Under the pieces are notes generated by a model, which was not told the DNA's origin, did not search any database, and saw only the letters and a program-made list of their open reading frames with translations. A stretch of 53,061 nucleotides of DNA from Betaproteobacteria bacterium (lineage in GTDB: Bacteria; Pseudomonadota; Gammaproteobacteria; Burkholderiales; SG8-39), in assembly GCA_947479645.1 (NCBI GenBank), contig CANKAJ010000016.1:1-53061 (forward strand), written 5' to 3'. The translations under genes and the position numbers were made by a program. Numbering within the stretch: position 1 is the first letter of the stretch; each line of letters begins with the position of its first letter. Of the stretch, positions 19,052-27,908 are shown piece by piece.

Positions 19052-19855
19052 CTACTCCCCGGTGTACACCGGCTTGCGCTTCTCCAGGAAGGCCGCCACC
19101 GACTCCTTGTGGTCCTTGGACAATCCGACCACGGGTTGATAGTCCTGCTCGGCACGAAAGCACGCCTCCAGCGTATGGTAGCTGTTGATCATGGCTGACT
19201 TGGTCAGCGCGAAGGCGAGCGGTGGGACCGCAGCAAAGCGCTCGGCCGCAACCATGGCCGCTTCCAGCGTCTTGCCCGGCGCAACCACCTCGTGGACGAT
19301 GCTATGCCGTTCCGCTTCCACGCCGCCCAGCACCCGGCCCGACAGCATGATTTCCCGTGCGCGCCCCGGACCACAGCGTGCGGTAAGCAGATAGTAAAGG
19401 CCGCCATCCGGGCACAGGCCACGCAGGATTTGCGCCGCGCACAGTCGCGAATTATCAGCCGCCACGGTGTAATCGCCGCCAATGGCCAGTGAGAAGCCGG
19501 CGCCAAAGGCTGCGCCCTCGACTGCCATGACCACCGGCTTGGGCCCGCTGGCCAGGATCCTGATCGTCGCGCTGGTGCCATCGGAGACGCTGCGACGTCG
19601 GCCGAGAAAGTCCATCGTTCCCTGCCTCGCCTTCATGCCGGATACATCGGCCCCTGCGCAAAAAGTGCCGCCTGCGCCGGTCAGAATAATGGCGCGGCAG
19701 CTCTTGTCGGTCATGAGCTCATTCAGCGACCCATTCAGCGTCTGCCGCACCGATGGCGATAGCGCATTGCGACGCGCCACATTGTTGATCGTCAATATTG
19801 CAATGCCGCCTTCGCGGCGCAGTTGGGTTTCGTTGATTTCCTGGGCTTCTGACAC
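19052..19855 (-). CDS. Enoyl-CoA hydratase/isomerase (crotonase) family protein
   Basis: A 267-residue crotonase. The oxyanion loops are TFCAGADV and GAAFGAGFSLA. The first classical hydratase Glu is not seen: the position reads CAAQILRGLCPDGG, resembling PaaG-type isomerases that use the Asp of PDGG. The second Glu is present in REIMLSG. It is therefore more likely an isomerase or other crotonase activity than a standard hydratase. The start is GTG 19855, supported by AGGAGGT at 19861-19867 five bases upstream. It lies between the reductase and Bug genes of the reverse run. Confidence 0.88.
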   Translation of the reverse strand: MSEAQEINETQLRREGGIAILTINNVARRNALSPSVRQTLNGSLNELMTDKSCRAIILTGAGGTFCAGADVSGMKARQGTMDFLGRRRSVSDGTSATIRILASGPKPVVMAVEGAAFGAGFSLAIGGDYTVAADNSRLCAAQILRGLCPDGGLYYLLTARCGPGRAREIMLSGRVLGGVEAERHSIVHEVVAPGKTLEAAMVAAERFAAVPPLAFALTKSAMINSYHTLEACFRAEQDYQPVVGLSKDHKESVAAFLEKRKPVYTGE

Positions 19856-19959
19856 GACACACCTCCTGTTTGGAATGATTGGATCGTCATCAATGGATTG
19901 ACGACAATTTGAACGAACACGCCTTCTGTACAGTCGCTGCCGGCCAGGCAGCCGTCATT

Positions 19960-20958
19960 TCAAGTCAACTTGACCACCTGCTTGCCGAAATTTTCACCCT
20001 TCAGCATGCCGATGAATGCCTGCGGCGCGCGCTCCAGGCCCTCTGCTACGCTCTCGCGATATTTCAGCTTGCCCTCCTTGACCGCCTGGGTCAGCTCGGC
20101 AATGGCCTGCGGCCACACTGACTTGTAATCGGACATGATGAAGCCCTGCAGCATGATGCGATTGACCAGGAAGGAGCGGAAATTGCGCACGCCATGAACC
20201 TTTGCTCCGTCGTACTGGGATATGGTGCCGCACAGCGGAATGCGCGAGTGCGCATTCATGCGCGTCAGCACCGCATCGAGAATCTCGCCGCCGACGTTAT
20301 CGAAGTAGACATCAACACCCTGCGGCGTCGCCGCCTGCAGGTCCTCGAGCAGGCGGCCGGCCTTGTAGTCGACACAGGCATCGAATCCCAGCTCACTGAC
20401 GCAGTAGCCGCATTTGGCCGGGCCGCCGGCAATGCCGATCACGCGGCAGCCGCGCAACTTCGCCAACTGGCCAACAACGCTGCCTACCGCACCCGAGGCC
20501 GCCGACACCACCACCGTCTCGCCAGCCTTCGCCTTGCCGATATCGATCAGTCCGATCCAGGCCGTCAGCCCGGGCATGCCGAGCACGCCAAGGTAATACG
20601 ACAGCGGCGCGACCGTGGTGTCCACGCGGGTCAGGCCACGGCCATCGGACAGCGAGTACAACTGCCAGCCCTGCGCGCCGATGACCTTGTCACCGACCTT
20701 GAACCTGGCATGATTGGAGGCGATGACTTCTCCGGCGATGGCCCCCACCATGACTTCGTCGATGGCCACGTTCTGCACATAATTCTTCGCGTCATCCATG
20801 CGTCCGCGCATGTACGGATCAAGCGACAGATAGTCATGACGCACCAGCAACTGGCCTTCCCCCGGCTGCGACAATGGCACATCGACCAGGCGAAAATTGT
20901 CCGTTGAAACCGCCCCCTGGGGGCGACTGGCCAGCAACACCTGTTTATTAACCGTCAT
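19960..20958 (-). CDS. NADP-dependent MDR oxidoreductase (CurA/leukotriene-B4 reductase type)
   Basis: A 332-residue zinc-independent medium-chain reductase. YLSLDPYMRGRMDD near the N-terminus and VSAASGAVGSVVGQLAKLRG for the nucleotide site are hallmarks of the PTGR/CurA family, which reduces alpha,beta-unsaturated ketones or enones with NADPH. ATG 20958 is preferred over ATG 20973 because AGGA lies seven bases before it. Its upstream gap (20959-21145) contains copy 2 of the MITE-like repeat, which may separate it from the acyl-CoA dehydrogenase genes. Confidence 0.9.
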   Translation of the reverse strand: MTVNKQVLLASRPQGAVSTDNFRLVDVPLSQPGEGQLLVRHDYLSLDPYMRGRMDDAKNYVQNVAIDEVMVGAIAGEVIASNHARFKVGDKVIGAQGWQLYSLSDGRGLTRVDTTVAPLSYYLGVLGMPGLTAWIGLIDIGKAKAGETVVVSAASGAVGSVVGQLAKLRGCRVIGIAGGPAKCGYCVSELGFDACVDYKAGRLLEDLQAATPQGVDVYFDNVGGEILDAVLTRMNAHSRIPLCGTISQYDGAKVHGVRNFRSFLVNRIMLQGFIMSDYKSVWPQAIAELTQAVKEGKLKYRESVAEGLERAPQAFIGMLKGENFGKQVVKLT

Positions 20959-20995
20959 GACTTTCCTATACATTTGTTGAATTTATCCGTAATGC

Positions 20996-21128
20996 GCTCA
21001 ATTCTTGTCATCCTGAGCGGAGCGAAGGATCTGCTGTTGCTTAGGGATAGCCGCGTGAATCGGCGCACAAAGCAGATTCCTCGTCGCTTCGCTCCTCGGA
21101 ATGACATGTCTGTGAATTTCAATAAACT
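20996..21128. repeat. MITE-like dispersed repeat, copy 2
   Basis: In the opposite orientation to copy 1 at 14875-15027. The end that reads ATTCTTGTCATCCTGAGCGG on the plus strand matches copy 1's right end, with ten further identical bases (GCTCAATTCT overlap), and the other end (CTCCTCGGAATGACAT) matches its left end. The interior is diverged and about 20 bases shorter. It sits inside a reverse gene run without interrupting a coding frame. Confidence 0.75.
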
Positions 21129-21145
21129 GCAATACGTTATTGTGT

Positions 21146-22300
21146 TCAAGCGTTGATGAATCGTTTGAGATGGTGATCGCTGTCGCCCAGATTGAAATCG
21201 ATCATGGTCAGTCGCCTGGCGTAGTGCGCGGCAGCCAGTTCATTGGTGACGCCCATGCCGCCGTGCAATTGCGTGGAGGCCTGGCTGATGGCGCGGCCGG
21301 AGCGACCGACATGCACCTTGGCCGCCGACACCACACGCCGCCGCTCCGCGACGTCTGTTGATGACAACTTCATTGCCGCCAGATAGGCCATCGACTTGGA
21401 TTGTTCGGCATGGATGAACATGTCAGCGGCGCGATGCTGCAGCACCTGAAAGCCGCCGATGGGGTGACCGAACTGCTGGCGTGTCTTCAGATGCTCCAGC
21501 GTCAGCGCATTCAAGGTTTCCATGACACCCACCGCCTCGGCGCACAAGGCGGCCGCGCCGGCATCGGCAATGGCATCGATCGCAGCATAGGCGCCGCCCT
21601 CGGCGCCCAGCAATGCCTCGGGACCGACGCGCACTTCGTTAAACGTAATATCGGCGGCTCGCAGCCCGTCCACGGTGCGGTAATCGCGAACGGAAACACC
21701 GGCCGCGCCACGGTCAACCAGATACAGGCTGATGCCATCGATGGCGGCCACATTATTGGAAGAATCATCGGAAGAATCCCCGGACGATCGCGCCGACACA
21801 ATGAGCTGGTCGGCCTGTGCACCGTGCAGCACCACCGCCTTGCGGCCCGACAGCATTGTGTCACCGCCTTTGCGAGTTGCCGTGGTTTCAACCCGATTCA
21901 AGTCGTAACGCGCCCCCGGTTCAGCCAGCGCAGTCACCACGATCCGCTTGCCGGCTGCGATCGGCGGCAGCAGCGCCTGCTTCTGCGCTTGGTTGCCACA
22001 GCGACTGATCAACCCGCCCGCCATGATCACGGTGGCAAGGTAGGGTTCGAGCACCAGGCCATTGCCGATCGCCGTCATCGCGAGCAGCATTTCAGCAACC
22101 CCGGCACCGAGGCCACCATACTGTTCGTCAAAGGGCAATCCCAGCAGGCCCATGTCGGCAAACTGCGCCCAGATATCACGACTGAATCCCTCGGGCAGCG
22201 CCTGGTAGGCGCGACGCCGTTCAAAGCCATAATCGCGTTCGATGAATTTCGCCAGCGACTCCTGGAACTGCTTTTGCTCGTCGTTGAAACTGAAGTCCAT
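21146..22300 (-). CDS. Acyl-CoA dehydrogenase family protein (second of adjacent pair)
   Basis: A 384-residue flavoprotein-type acyl-CoA dehydrogenase. It has the N-terminal helical domain (MDFSFNDEQKQFQESL), a middle beta domain (VVTALAEPGARYDL) and the C-terminal helices (KTRQQFGHPIGGFQVLQH, QLHGGMGVTNE). A Ser/Asp-rich insert SSGDSSDDSSNN near residue 170 reflects a short DNA repeat. GGAAGGA precedes ATG 22300, 17 bases after the partner gene's stop. Side-by-side unequal acyl-CoA dehydrogenases often form alpha2-beta2 enzymes; that is likely here but inferred. Confidence 0.9.
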   Translation of the reverse strand: MDFSFNDEQKQFQESLAKFIERDYGFERRRAYQALPEGFSRDIWAQFADMGLLGLPFDEQYGGLGAGVAEMLLAMTAIGNGLVLEPYLATVIMAGGLISRCGNQAQKQALLPPIAAGKRIVVTALAEPGARYDLNRVETTATRKGGDTMLSGRKAVVLHGAQADQLIVSARSSGDSSDDSSNNVAAIDGISLYLVDRGAAGVSVRDYRTVDGLRAADITFNEVRVGPEALLGAEGGAYAAIDAIADAGAAALCAEAVGVMETLNALTLEHLKTRQQFGHPIGGFQVLQHRAADMFIHAEQSKSMAYLAAMKLSSTDVAERRRVVSAAKVHVGRSGRAISQASTQLHGGMGVTNELAAAHYARRLTMIDFNLGDSDHHLKRFINA

Positions 22301-22317
22301 AGGGTTCCTTCCGCCAC

Positions 22318-23505
22318 TCAGAGGCCCAGCACGGCCTGCGCGATGATGTTGCGCTGAATTTCATTGGAACCACCGTAGATGGTGGTCTTGCGCCAGGCAA
22401 AATAGCGCGCGGCCAGTGGTGACGCGTAATCAGGACCGACTGCCGCCGTGCCTTCGCCGGCAATGGCCTCGGGCACAAAGGGCAGCGCATAGGGGCCGAC
22501 AGCTTCCATCATCAGTTCAGTCAGCGCCTGCTGGATTTCCGAGCCCCTGATCTTGAGGATGGACGCTTCGGGCCCCGGCGTCTTGCCGCGTTGCGACAGC
22601 ACACGCATGACGGTGGTTTCCAGCGCCATCAGATCGATCTCCACCTGCGCCAGGCGCGCGGCGAAATGCGGGTCCCGGGCCAGTGATTGGCCGCCGCGCT
22701 GTTCCTGCGCTGCAATTGTTTTCAGCGTGGCCAGTTCGCGCTTGGAAGCGCCCACGCCGGCAATATTGGTGCGCTCGAATCCGAGCAGATACTTCGCATA
22801 GGTCCAGCCCTTGCCTTCCTCGCCGACCAGATTGGCCACGGGCACCTTGACGTTGTCGAAGTACACGTCATTGATCTCGTGCTCTTCGTCAATCATGATG
22901 AGCGGGCGCACCGTCACGCCAGGCGAATGCATGTCGATCAGCAGGAACGAAATGCCCTCCTGCTTGCGCGCGCCGGTGGAGGTTCGCACCAGACAGAAAA
23001 TCATGTCGGCGTGCTGCGCCAGCGTGGTCCAGGTCTTGTGGCCATTCACGATGAAATGATCACCGTGCGCCTCGGCGCGTGTTTTCAGGGAGGCCAGATC
23101 GGACCCGGCCCCGGGTTCCGAGTAACCCTGGCACCACCAGTCCTTGTTTTCACGCATGCGGCCCAGGTAATGCTGTTGCTGCCATTCGCCGCCAAAGGCC
23201 ATCAGCACCGGCGCCACCATGTTGATCCCGAACGGCACCAGGCGCGGCGCGCCGGCCGCTGCCGTTTCCTCGTCGAAGATATGCAACTGCACCGGGGTCC
23301 AGCCAAGACCGCCAAAGGCCCTGGGCCAATGCCCGGTCAGCCAGCCTTTCTTCGCCAGAATATCCTGCCAGCACACATAGTCGCTTCTGGCCAGACGGCG
23401 ATGGTCAAAGACCTTGCGCGCCAATTCAGGCGGGAGACTGGCACGCGCGAATGCGCGCACTTCGTCGCGAAAAGCCTGTTCATCCGCTGTATAACTGAGG
23501 TCCAT
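22318..23505 (-). CDS. Acyl-CoA dehydrogenase family protein (first of adjacent pair)
   Basis: A 395-residue acyl-CoA dehydrogenase. MDLSYTADEQAFRDEVRAF begins the helical N-domain; WCQGYSEPGAGSDLASLKT is the flavin/substrate loop; the C-terminus ends YGGSNEIQRNIIAQAVLGL. At the position where many family members have the base Glu (YEG), this protein reads YGG, as in subunits of heteromeric acyl-CoA dehydrogenases. ATG 23505 has GGGGAA upstream and fits the family start; the frame runs open to 23667. It heads the reverse run and is divergent from the reductase at 23701. Confidence 0.9.
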   Translation of the reverse strand: MDLSYTADEQAFRDEVRAFARASLPPELARKVFDHRRLARSDYVCWQDILAKKGWLTGHWPRAFGGLGWTPVQLHIFDEETAAAGAPRLVPFGINMVAPVLMAFGGEWQQQHYLGRMRENKDWWCQGYSEPGAGSDLASLKTRAEAHGDHFIVNGHKTWTTLAQHADMIFCLVRTSTGARKQEGISFLLIDMHSPGVTVRPLIMIDEEHEINDVYFDNVKVPVANLVGEEGKGWTYAKYLLGFERTNIAGVGASKRELATLKTIAAQEQRGGQSLARDPHFAARLAQVEIDLMALETTVMRVLSQRGKTPGPEASILKIRGSEIQQALTELMMEAVGPYALPFVPEAIAGEGTAAVGPDYASPLAARYFAWRKTTIYGGSNEIQRNIIAQAVLGL

Positions 23506-23551
23506 GGAATTCCCCGAAGCCCGAAACGATGTCGGTAATGGAGTTGCCTTA

Positions 23552-23577
23552 CGCAAACAGATCGCGCAAACAGATCG
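23552..23577. repeat. 13-base tandem direct repeat in divergent promoter region
   Basis: CGCAAACAGATCG occurs twice without spacer (23552-23564 and 23565-23577). It lies in the 195-base gap between the divergent acyl-CoA dehydrogenase and quinone-reductase-like genes. It may be a tandem binding site for a regulator, or simply a slippage duplication. Confidence 0.5.
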
Positions 23578-23700
23578 AATGGATCGGAATCGTGCAACCG
23601 CCTCATTACATGGTATCCGTTTCATTGGAGCCGGAGCAACCTGCTGTAACATTGCGCCTCCCGACACGGGTTGATCAGATCAAATACGGAGAAACCGCAA

Positions 23701-24681
23701 ATGCGCGCAGTGTTATGCAAACAATGGGGGCCACCCGAGTCCCTGGTCGTCGAGAACCTGCCCGACTTGAGTGCCGGACCCGACGAGGTGGTGGTCAGCG
23801 TCAAGGCGTGCGGCGTGGCATTTCCCGACGTGTTGACCATACAGGGGAAGTATCAGATCAAGCCGGCGTTCCCGTTTTCTCCGGGCAATGAGATTGCCGG
23901 CATCGTCAGTTCGGTGGGCAGCAACATCACCGCGTTCAAGCCCGGCGACGCCGTGCTGGGTCGCGGCAAGACTGGCGGCTGTGCCGAAGAGGTCATCGCC
24001 ACACCGGAAAATCTCTGGCCGCTGCCAGCGGGTGTCGACTTCACCGTCGCTGCGGGATTCGGGATGAATTACGCCACCAGTTACCATGCATTGCGGGACC
24101 GCGGACAACTGAAAGCGGGCGAAACACTGATGGTGCTTGGCGCCTCGGGTGGCGTGGGCCTGGCCGCCGTGGAACTGGGCAAGATGATGGGTGCGCGTGT
24201 CATTGCCTGCGCATCAACCGAGGAAAAACTCGAAACCTGCAGGCGTTTTGGCGCCGACGAAGTCATCAACTACGAAACCGGGAACCTGCGCGACGCCGTC
24301 AAGCAACTCACCGGCGACAAGGGTGTAGACGTCATCTATGATCCGGTCGGTGATCGCTTCGCCGACCCGGCCGTGCGCTGCATGGCCTGGGGCGGGCGTT
24401 ATCTGGTGGTGGGATTCGCCGCCGGGGCCATCCCGAAGATTCCGCTCAACCTGGCCTTGCTCAAGGGCTGTTCAATCGTCGGGGTGTGGTGGGGCGGACT
24501 CACCAAGGCGGATCCGAAACGCGCCAACGCCGTGTTCGCCGAACTCCTCGCAATGGTCGCAAGCGGAAAAATCAAGCCCTATATCTCGGCGACCTATCCG
24601 CTGGAACGCACCGGGGATGCGCTCAAGGACTTGATGACGCGCAAGGTGCAGGGAAAAATCGTGGTGGTCACCGGGCGCTGA
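23701..24681 (+). CDS. NADPH:quinone oxidoreductase family protein (zinc-free MDR)
   Basis: A 326-residue medium-chain reductase with PFSPGNEIAGIVSSVG, the cofactor site MVLGASGGVGLAAVELGK and GADEVINYE, typical of QorA-like NADPH:quinone reductases. No zinc ligands are visible. ATG 23701 (MRAVLCKQWGPPESL) is chosen over a TTG at 23671; CGGAG precedes it. It is divergent from the acyl-CoA dehydrogenase pair and may reduce an enoyl or quinone intermediate. It ends 71 bases before the convergent lipoprotein gene. Confidence 0.9.
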   Translation: MRAVLCKQWGPPESLVVENLPDLSAGPDEVVVSVKACGVAFPDVLTIQGKYQIKPAFPFSPGNEIAGIVSSVGSNITAFKPGDAVLGRGKTGGCAEEVIATPENLWPLPAGVDFTVAAGFGMNYATSYHALRDRGQLKAGETLMVLGASGGVGLAAVELGKMMGARVIACASTEEKLETCRRFGADEVINYETGNLRDAVKQLTGDKGVDVIYDPVGDRFADPAVRCMAWGGRYLVVGFAAGAIPKIPLNLALLKGCSIVGVWWGGLTKADPKRANAVFAELLAMVASGKIKPYISATYPLERTGDALKDLMTRKVQGKIVVVTGR

Positions 24682-24752
24682 GCGGGTGTTGACGGTGTGT
24701 TAACCAAGCGCCCATTCCAAGGCGTGAGGCATTCGAGAGATCGGCACCACAA

Positions 24753-25133
24753 TCACGACACCCGCTTGCAGTTTGCAAAGATACTGGCGCCACCTTCTTC
24801 CAGGAATACCTCGTCGCCTTTGGTTTCGAGCGTAGTGCGTCCATTGGTATAGCGGGCGCCGGCCCCCGCTGATGCCCCGGGGACTGCATCCAGCCTGAAT
24901 TCCCGGTCGGGCAGAATCACCAGCGCGGCATTGGCAGGCGTGCCATAACGCACGGCGAGGCGCTTGTTGCCCGCACACTCATAGCGTGTTGCGCCGGCCA
25001 GTTGCTGCGACACCTGCTCGGATGGGCCGCTCCACCATTCCAGCGGATTGACCCTGATATCGCTGACGCCGCCGCATCCGGACAACGCCAGCAGCAGCAC
25101 GGCCAGTACAGTTCGTTTCACATTCATCTGCAT
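24753..25133 (-). CDS. MliC-like lipoprotein (lysozyme-inhibitor fold)
   Basis: A 126-residue lipoprotein. The signal peptide carries the lipobox LALSGCG, so the Cys should be acylated. The mature part has the MliC/PliC pattern: YECAGNKRLAVRYG, ARYTNGRTTLETKGDEVFLE and a final Cys (FANCK) for a disulfide with YEC. Members inhibit C-type lysozyme at the outer membrane. ATG 25133 is chosen for its spacing from AAGGA; ATGs at 25142 and 25127 are also possible. Family assignment is by pattern and fairly secure; actual inhibition is not shown. Confidence 0.78.
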   Translation of the reverse strand: MQMNVKRTVLAVLLLALSGCGGVSDIRVNPLEWWSGPSEQVSQQLAGATRYECAGNKRLAVRYGTPANAALVILPDREFRLDAVPGASAGAGARYTNGRTTLETKGDEVFLEEGGASIFANCKRVS

Positions 25134-25180
25134 CTCTTTCATTCCTTGTTTGAAGCGTATTTACCCTTGCCCATTTAAGG

Positions 25181-25759
25181 CTACACCGGCACCGGCTCTG
25201 CAACAAATCCAAACCGGCTCGCGATCCCGGCATGATCCACGCCAGCCGCCAGGACCGGCACATCAAGCAGCCGAATTCTCCTCGCTCCCTGCGTTCGCAG
25301 GCTTTCAAGCAGGGCGTCCACCTCCAGGCCCCGTCCATCGATTTCGGTAATATTATCAATCATCGCAGGCAAATCGCGATCAAGCACCAGACCCGGTCCT
25401 AAATCCGTCACCAGAACAACATCGTCACGTTCGTCAAACAGCAATTCCAATGGATTCCCCGCAGGCATGCCCGCCTGCGTCAGCCAGCCTCGCCGGGCGT
25501 CATCCAGGCGGTACACATGAGGGGTGTAATCCAGCGACACGAACACACGCTGCGGCCCGTTCTGAAAATACCACTGCCCGGCTTCATCCTGCTCGTAGTT
25601 ACGTCCGATAAATGCAACCACCGCCGAATTGCTGATGCGCTCAAACTGATCCAGCTGCACCTTCAGGAGCCAGTTGCCGCGCCGATCCAGGCGCAGCCAC
25701 CCGAAAACATTGGGCACATTGGGCCATTTCTGCAAGGCCCGCCTGACGGTGTCATCCAT
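25181..25759 (-). CDS. Conserved proteobacterial DUF protein, 192 residues
   Basis: The N-terminus MDDTVRRALQKWPNVPNVFGW followed by LRLDRRGNWLL is a pattern I know from an uncharacterised beta/gammaproteobacterial family (a DUF294x-type family; I am not certain of the number). It includes RVFVSLDYTPHVYRLDD and LVTDLGPGLVLDRDL. No signal peptide, membrane segment or known catalytic motif is visible. It lies in a reverse block with clsB 58 bases upstream in transcription. Function unknown. Confidence 0.75.
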   Translation of the reverse strand: MDDTVRRALQKWPNVPNVFGWLRLDRRGNWLLKVQLDQFERISNSAVVAFIGRNYEQDEAGQWYFQNGPQRVFVSLDYTPHVYRLDDARRGWLTQAGMPAGNPLELLFDERDDVVLVTDLGPGLVLDRDLPAMIDNITEIDGRGLEVDALLESLRTQGARRIRLLDVPVLAAGVDHAGIASRFGFVAEPVPV

Positions 25760-25817
25760 TACGCGGTTTCATCCAAAATACGGTTATATCGATTACAGCC
25801 AGTGTATCCGAACCACC

Positions 25818-26978
25818 TCAGTGCTGTCCGCCATACGCGAACGCCCCCATCAGCAGTCGCACCAGGCCGTAACTGATCCATATCGGCACGCGCTTCCAGA
25901 TCGGCTGGTGGAACCAGTGCTCACGCGGTACGGCAATGGCCCCCTCCTCCATGGCACGATGCAGCGACAGCCGCAGTTCCGCGGCAAACACCCTGTCCTC
26001 GACAATGACATTGGCCTCGCGCGCCAGCATCAGGCTGAAAGGATCAATATTGGATGACCCAACGGTCGCCCAGTGCCCGTCAATCACCGCGACCTTGGCA
26101 TGCAGGAAGCTCTTGTGATACTCGCGGATTTCCACTCCCGCCGACAGCAGCGTCCCGTACAGCGCCCGCGACGCGTAATGCAACAGCATATACTCGACGC
26201 GGCCCTGCAGCAGCAGCGTCACCCGCACGCCTCGCCGCGCCGCGCGCACCAGGGCGTGCCGGAAACGAATCCCCGGAAAGAAATAGGCATTGGCGATGAG
26301 AATTTCGTCTTTGGCCGAGTCGATCGCAGCCAAATAGGCGTCTTCGATATCGGAGCGGTGGCGCACATTGTCTCTCACCACCAATGCGGCTCGCTGATCG
26401 CCCTTGGGCAGGTCATCCATCTGGACGGTGCGACGCACCGGCCAGCGTTCGTGAAGGCTCGACCAGGCAATCCAGCGCGAGAGGCGGGAGGCACTCTCGC
26501 GAATCGAAATCACCAGAGGCCCTTCCACCTGGACGGCGTAATCGTAGCGCGGCGGAATGTGCCCCGGCGTATGCATGTCGTCGATGAGGTTGATTCCGCC
26601 GACGAAGGCAACGCTCGCATCAACCACCGCTACCTTGCGATGCAGCCGCCGCAAACGATTGCGGCGCAAGGTCAGCGGCGAGATTTTCCGGCGAAACACC
26701 AGCAGGCGCACCCCGGCCTCGCGCATGCGCAGCACCATTTCGATCGAGATATCCTTGGATCCGAATCCGTCCACCATCACATGCACGGCCACGCCTCGAC
26801 TGGCTGCATCGCAAAGCGCTGATGCAATGCGTTGACCGGAGGAGTCATCCGCGAAAATATAGGTTTCGAGATAGATTTCGCGGCACGCACTGCGAATCGA
26901 CGCCTCCAGCGCGGGAAAGTACTCAAGTCCGGAGTGCAGCAACCTCAAACGGTTTCCACCGATGAACTGGGGAGTCAT
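25818..26978 (-). CDS. clsB: Cardiolipin synthase B-like phospholipase D family protein
   Basis: A 386-residue protein with two HKD motifs, HRKVAVVD (first half) and HAKVAVID (second half), each followed by a GG/GS-N segment (GGINLID and GSSNIDP). The N-terminus lacks the two membrane helices of ClsA, matching ClsB (YbhO). It should condense phospholipid head groups to make cardiolipin at the inner membrane. The gene follows an endonuclease/phosphatase-family gene by 21 bases, the same pairing as ybhP-clsB in E. coli. Confidence 0.88.
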   Translation of the reverse strand: MTPQFIGGNRLRLLHSGLEYFPALEASIRSACREIYLETYIFADDSSGQRIASALCDAASRGVAVHVMVDGFGSKDISIEMVLRMREAGVRLLVFRRKISPLTLRRNRLRRLHRKVAVVDASVAFVGGINLIDDMHTPGHIPPRYDYAVQVEGPLVISIRESASRLSRWIAWSSLHERWPVRRTVQMDDLPKGDQRAALVVRDNVRHRSDIEDAYLAAIDSAKDEILIANAYFFPGIRFRHALVRAARRGVRVTLLLQGRVEYMLLHYASRALYGTLLSAGVEIREYHKSFLHAKVAVIDGHWATVGSSNIDPFSLMLAREANVIVEDRVFAAELRLSLHRAMEEGAIAVPREHWFHQPIWKRVPIWISYGLVRLLMGAFAYGGQH

Positions 26979-26999
26979 GTTTGAGGCCTCATTGCTCGG

Positions 27000-27758
27000 T
27001 CAGCTCAAGGCCAATTCTGCCGACAACGCCGCGTGGTCGGAAATACGCGACCATGGATACCCATGATGTACCTCGGTATGCTGCACCGCGAATCCCCGCA
27101 CATAGATACGATCCAGCCGTAAGACCGGAAATGCGCTGGGAAAACTGCGTGCGGCGCCGCCACGGCGATCTCGAAATGCCTCGCTCAATCCAAGTTCGGT
27201 GGCCAGCCTGCGGCCGGCCAGATTGCGCCAGTCATTGAAATCACCGGCGACAATGACGGGCGCCCCCTCGGGCACTTCGCGAAGCAGGCGCTCGACCAAC
27301 GCGCCGATCTGCTGCCGCCTGCCGCGCTCATGCAATGCCAGGTGCACACACACGCAGTGCAGGGGTTGTGCCGCGCCGGGGATGTCGATTTCGCAATGCA
27401 GCAGGCCGCGCTTCTCGTACGCATGCGCCGACACATCCTGATTCTCGGCGCGCAGGATGCAATAGCGACTGAGAATGGCATTGCCGTGATGCCCCTGGTC
27501 GTACACGGCGTTGCGGCCATAGGCAAATTCACCCCAAACCGACTCGGCGAGAAATTCGTACTGGGGTTCGGCCGGCCAGGCCGGATAGCGCCTGGCATGA
27601 TGATCGTGCTCACCAACGACTTCCTGCAGGAACACGATGTCGGCATTCAGGCTGCGCAGACGCTCACGCAATTCATGCACCATCATGCGGCGATTGAAAT
27701 GCGAGAAACCCTTGTGAATGTTGTAGGTCGCTACTTTGAGAATATGCGGATACTGCAT
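27000..27758 (-). CDS. Endonuclease/exonuclease/phosphatase family protein (YbhP-like)
   Basis: A 252-residue DNase I-like fold hydrolase. In order: ATYNIHKG (Asn), FLQEVVGEH (Glu), VHLALHERGR, VAGDFNDW (Asp/Asn) and ISDHAALSAEL (His). These are the full active-site set of Mg-dependent phosphodiesterases. Neighbouring clsB suggests a phospholipid-related or phosphodiester substrate, but this is unproven. ATG 27758 is used. Confidence 0.88.
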   Translation of the reverse strand: MQYPHILKVATYNIHKGFSHFNRRMMVHELRERLRSLNADIVFLQEVVGEHDHHARRYPAWPAEPQYEFLAESVWGEFAYGRNAVYDQGHHGNAILSRYCILRAENQDVSAHAYEKRGLLHCEIDIPGAAQPLHCVCVHLALHERGRRQQIGALVERLLREVPEGAPVIVAGDFNDWRNLAGRRLATELGLSEAFRDRRGGAARSFPSAFPVLRLDRIYVRGFAVQHTEVHHGYPWSRISDHAALSAELALS

Positions 27759-27845
27759 TGGCTTCTACTATTCAGCATTAATAGATCGGTGTGACTGGAC
27801 TCCACGCCGGGAATATTCTCTGCGACTGCGACACCCATGAGCGGC

Positions 27846-27863
27846 AACCCTCGACGGAGGGTT
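27846..27863. terminator. Hairpin downstream of nudB
   Basis: AACCCTC (27846-27852), loop GACG, GAGGGTT (27857-27863): a perfect 7-base stem in the gap between nudB and the endonuclease-like gene, both on the reverse strand. No T-tract follows on either strand. Nearby, CAAGGTCATG is repeated directly at the nudB stop (27893-27912). Confidence 0.4.
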
Positions 27864-27908
27864 CATTGCAGCAGAATAACACCCGGCGGCTCAAGGTCAT
27901 GCACAAGG

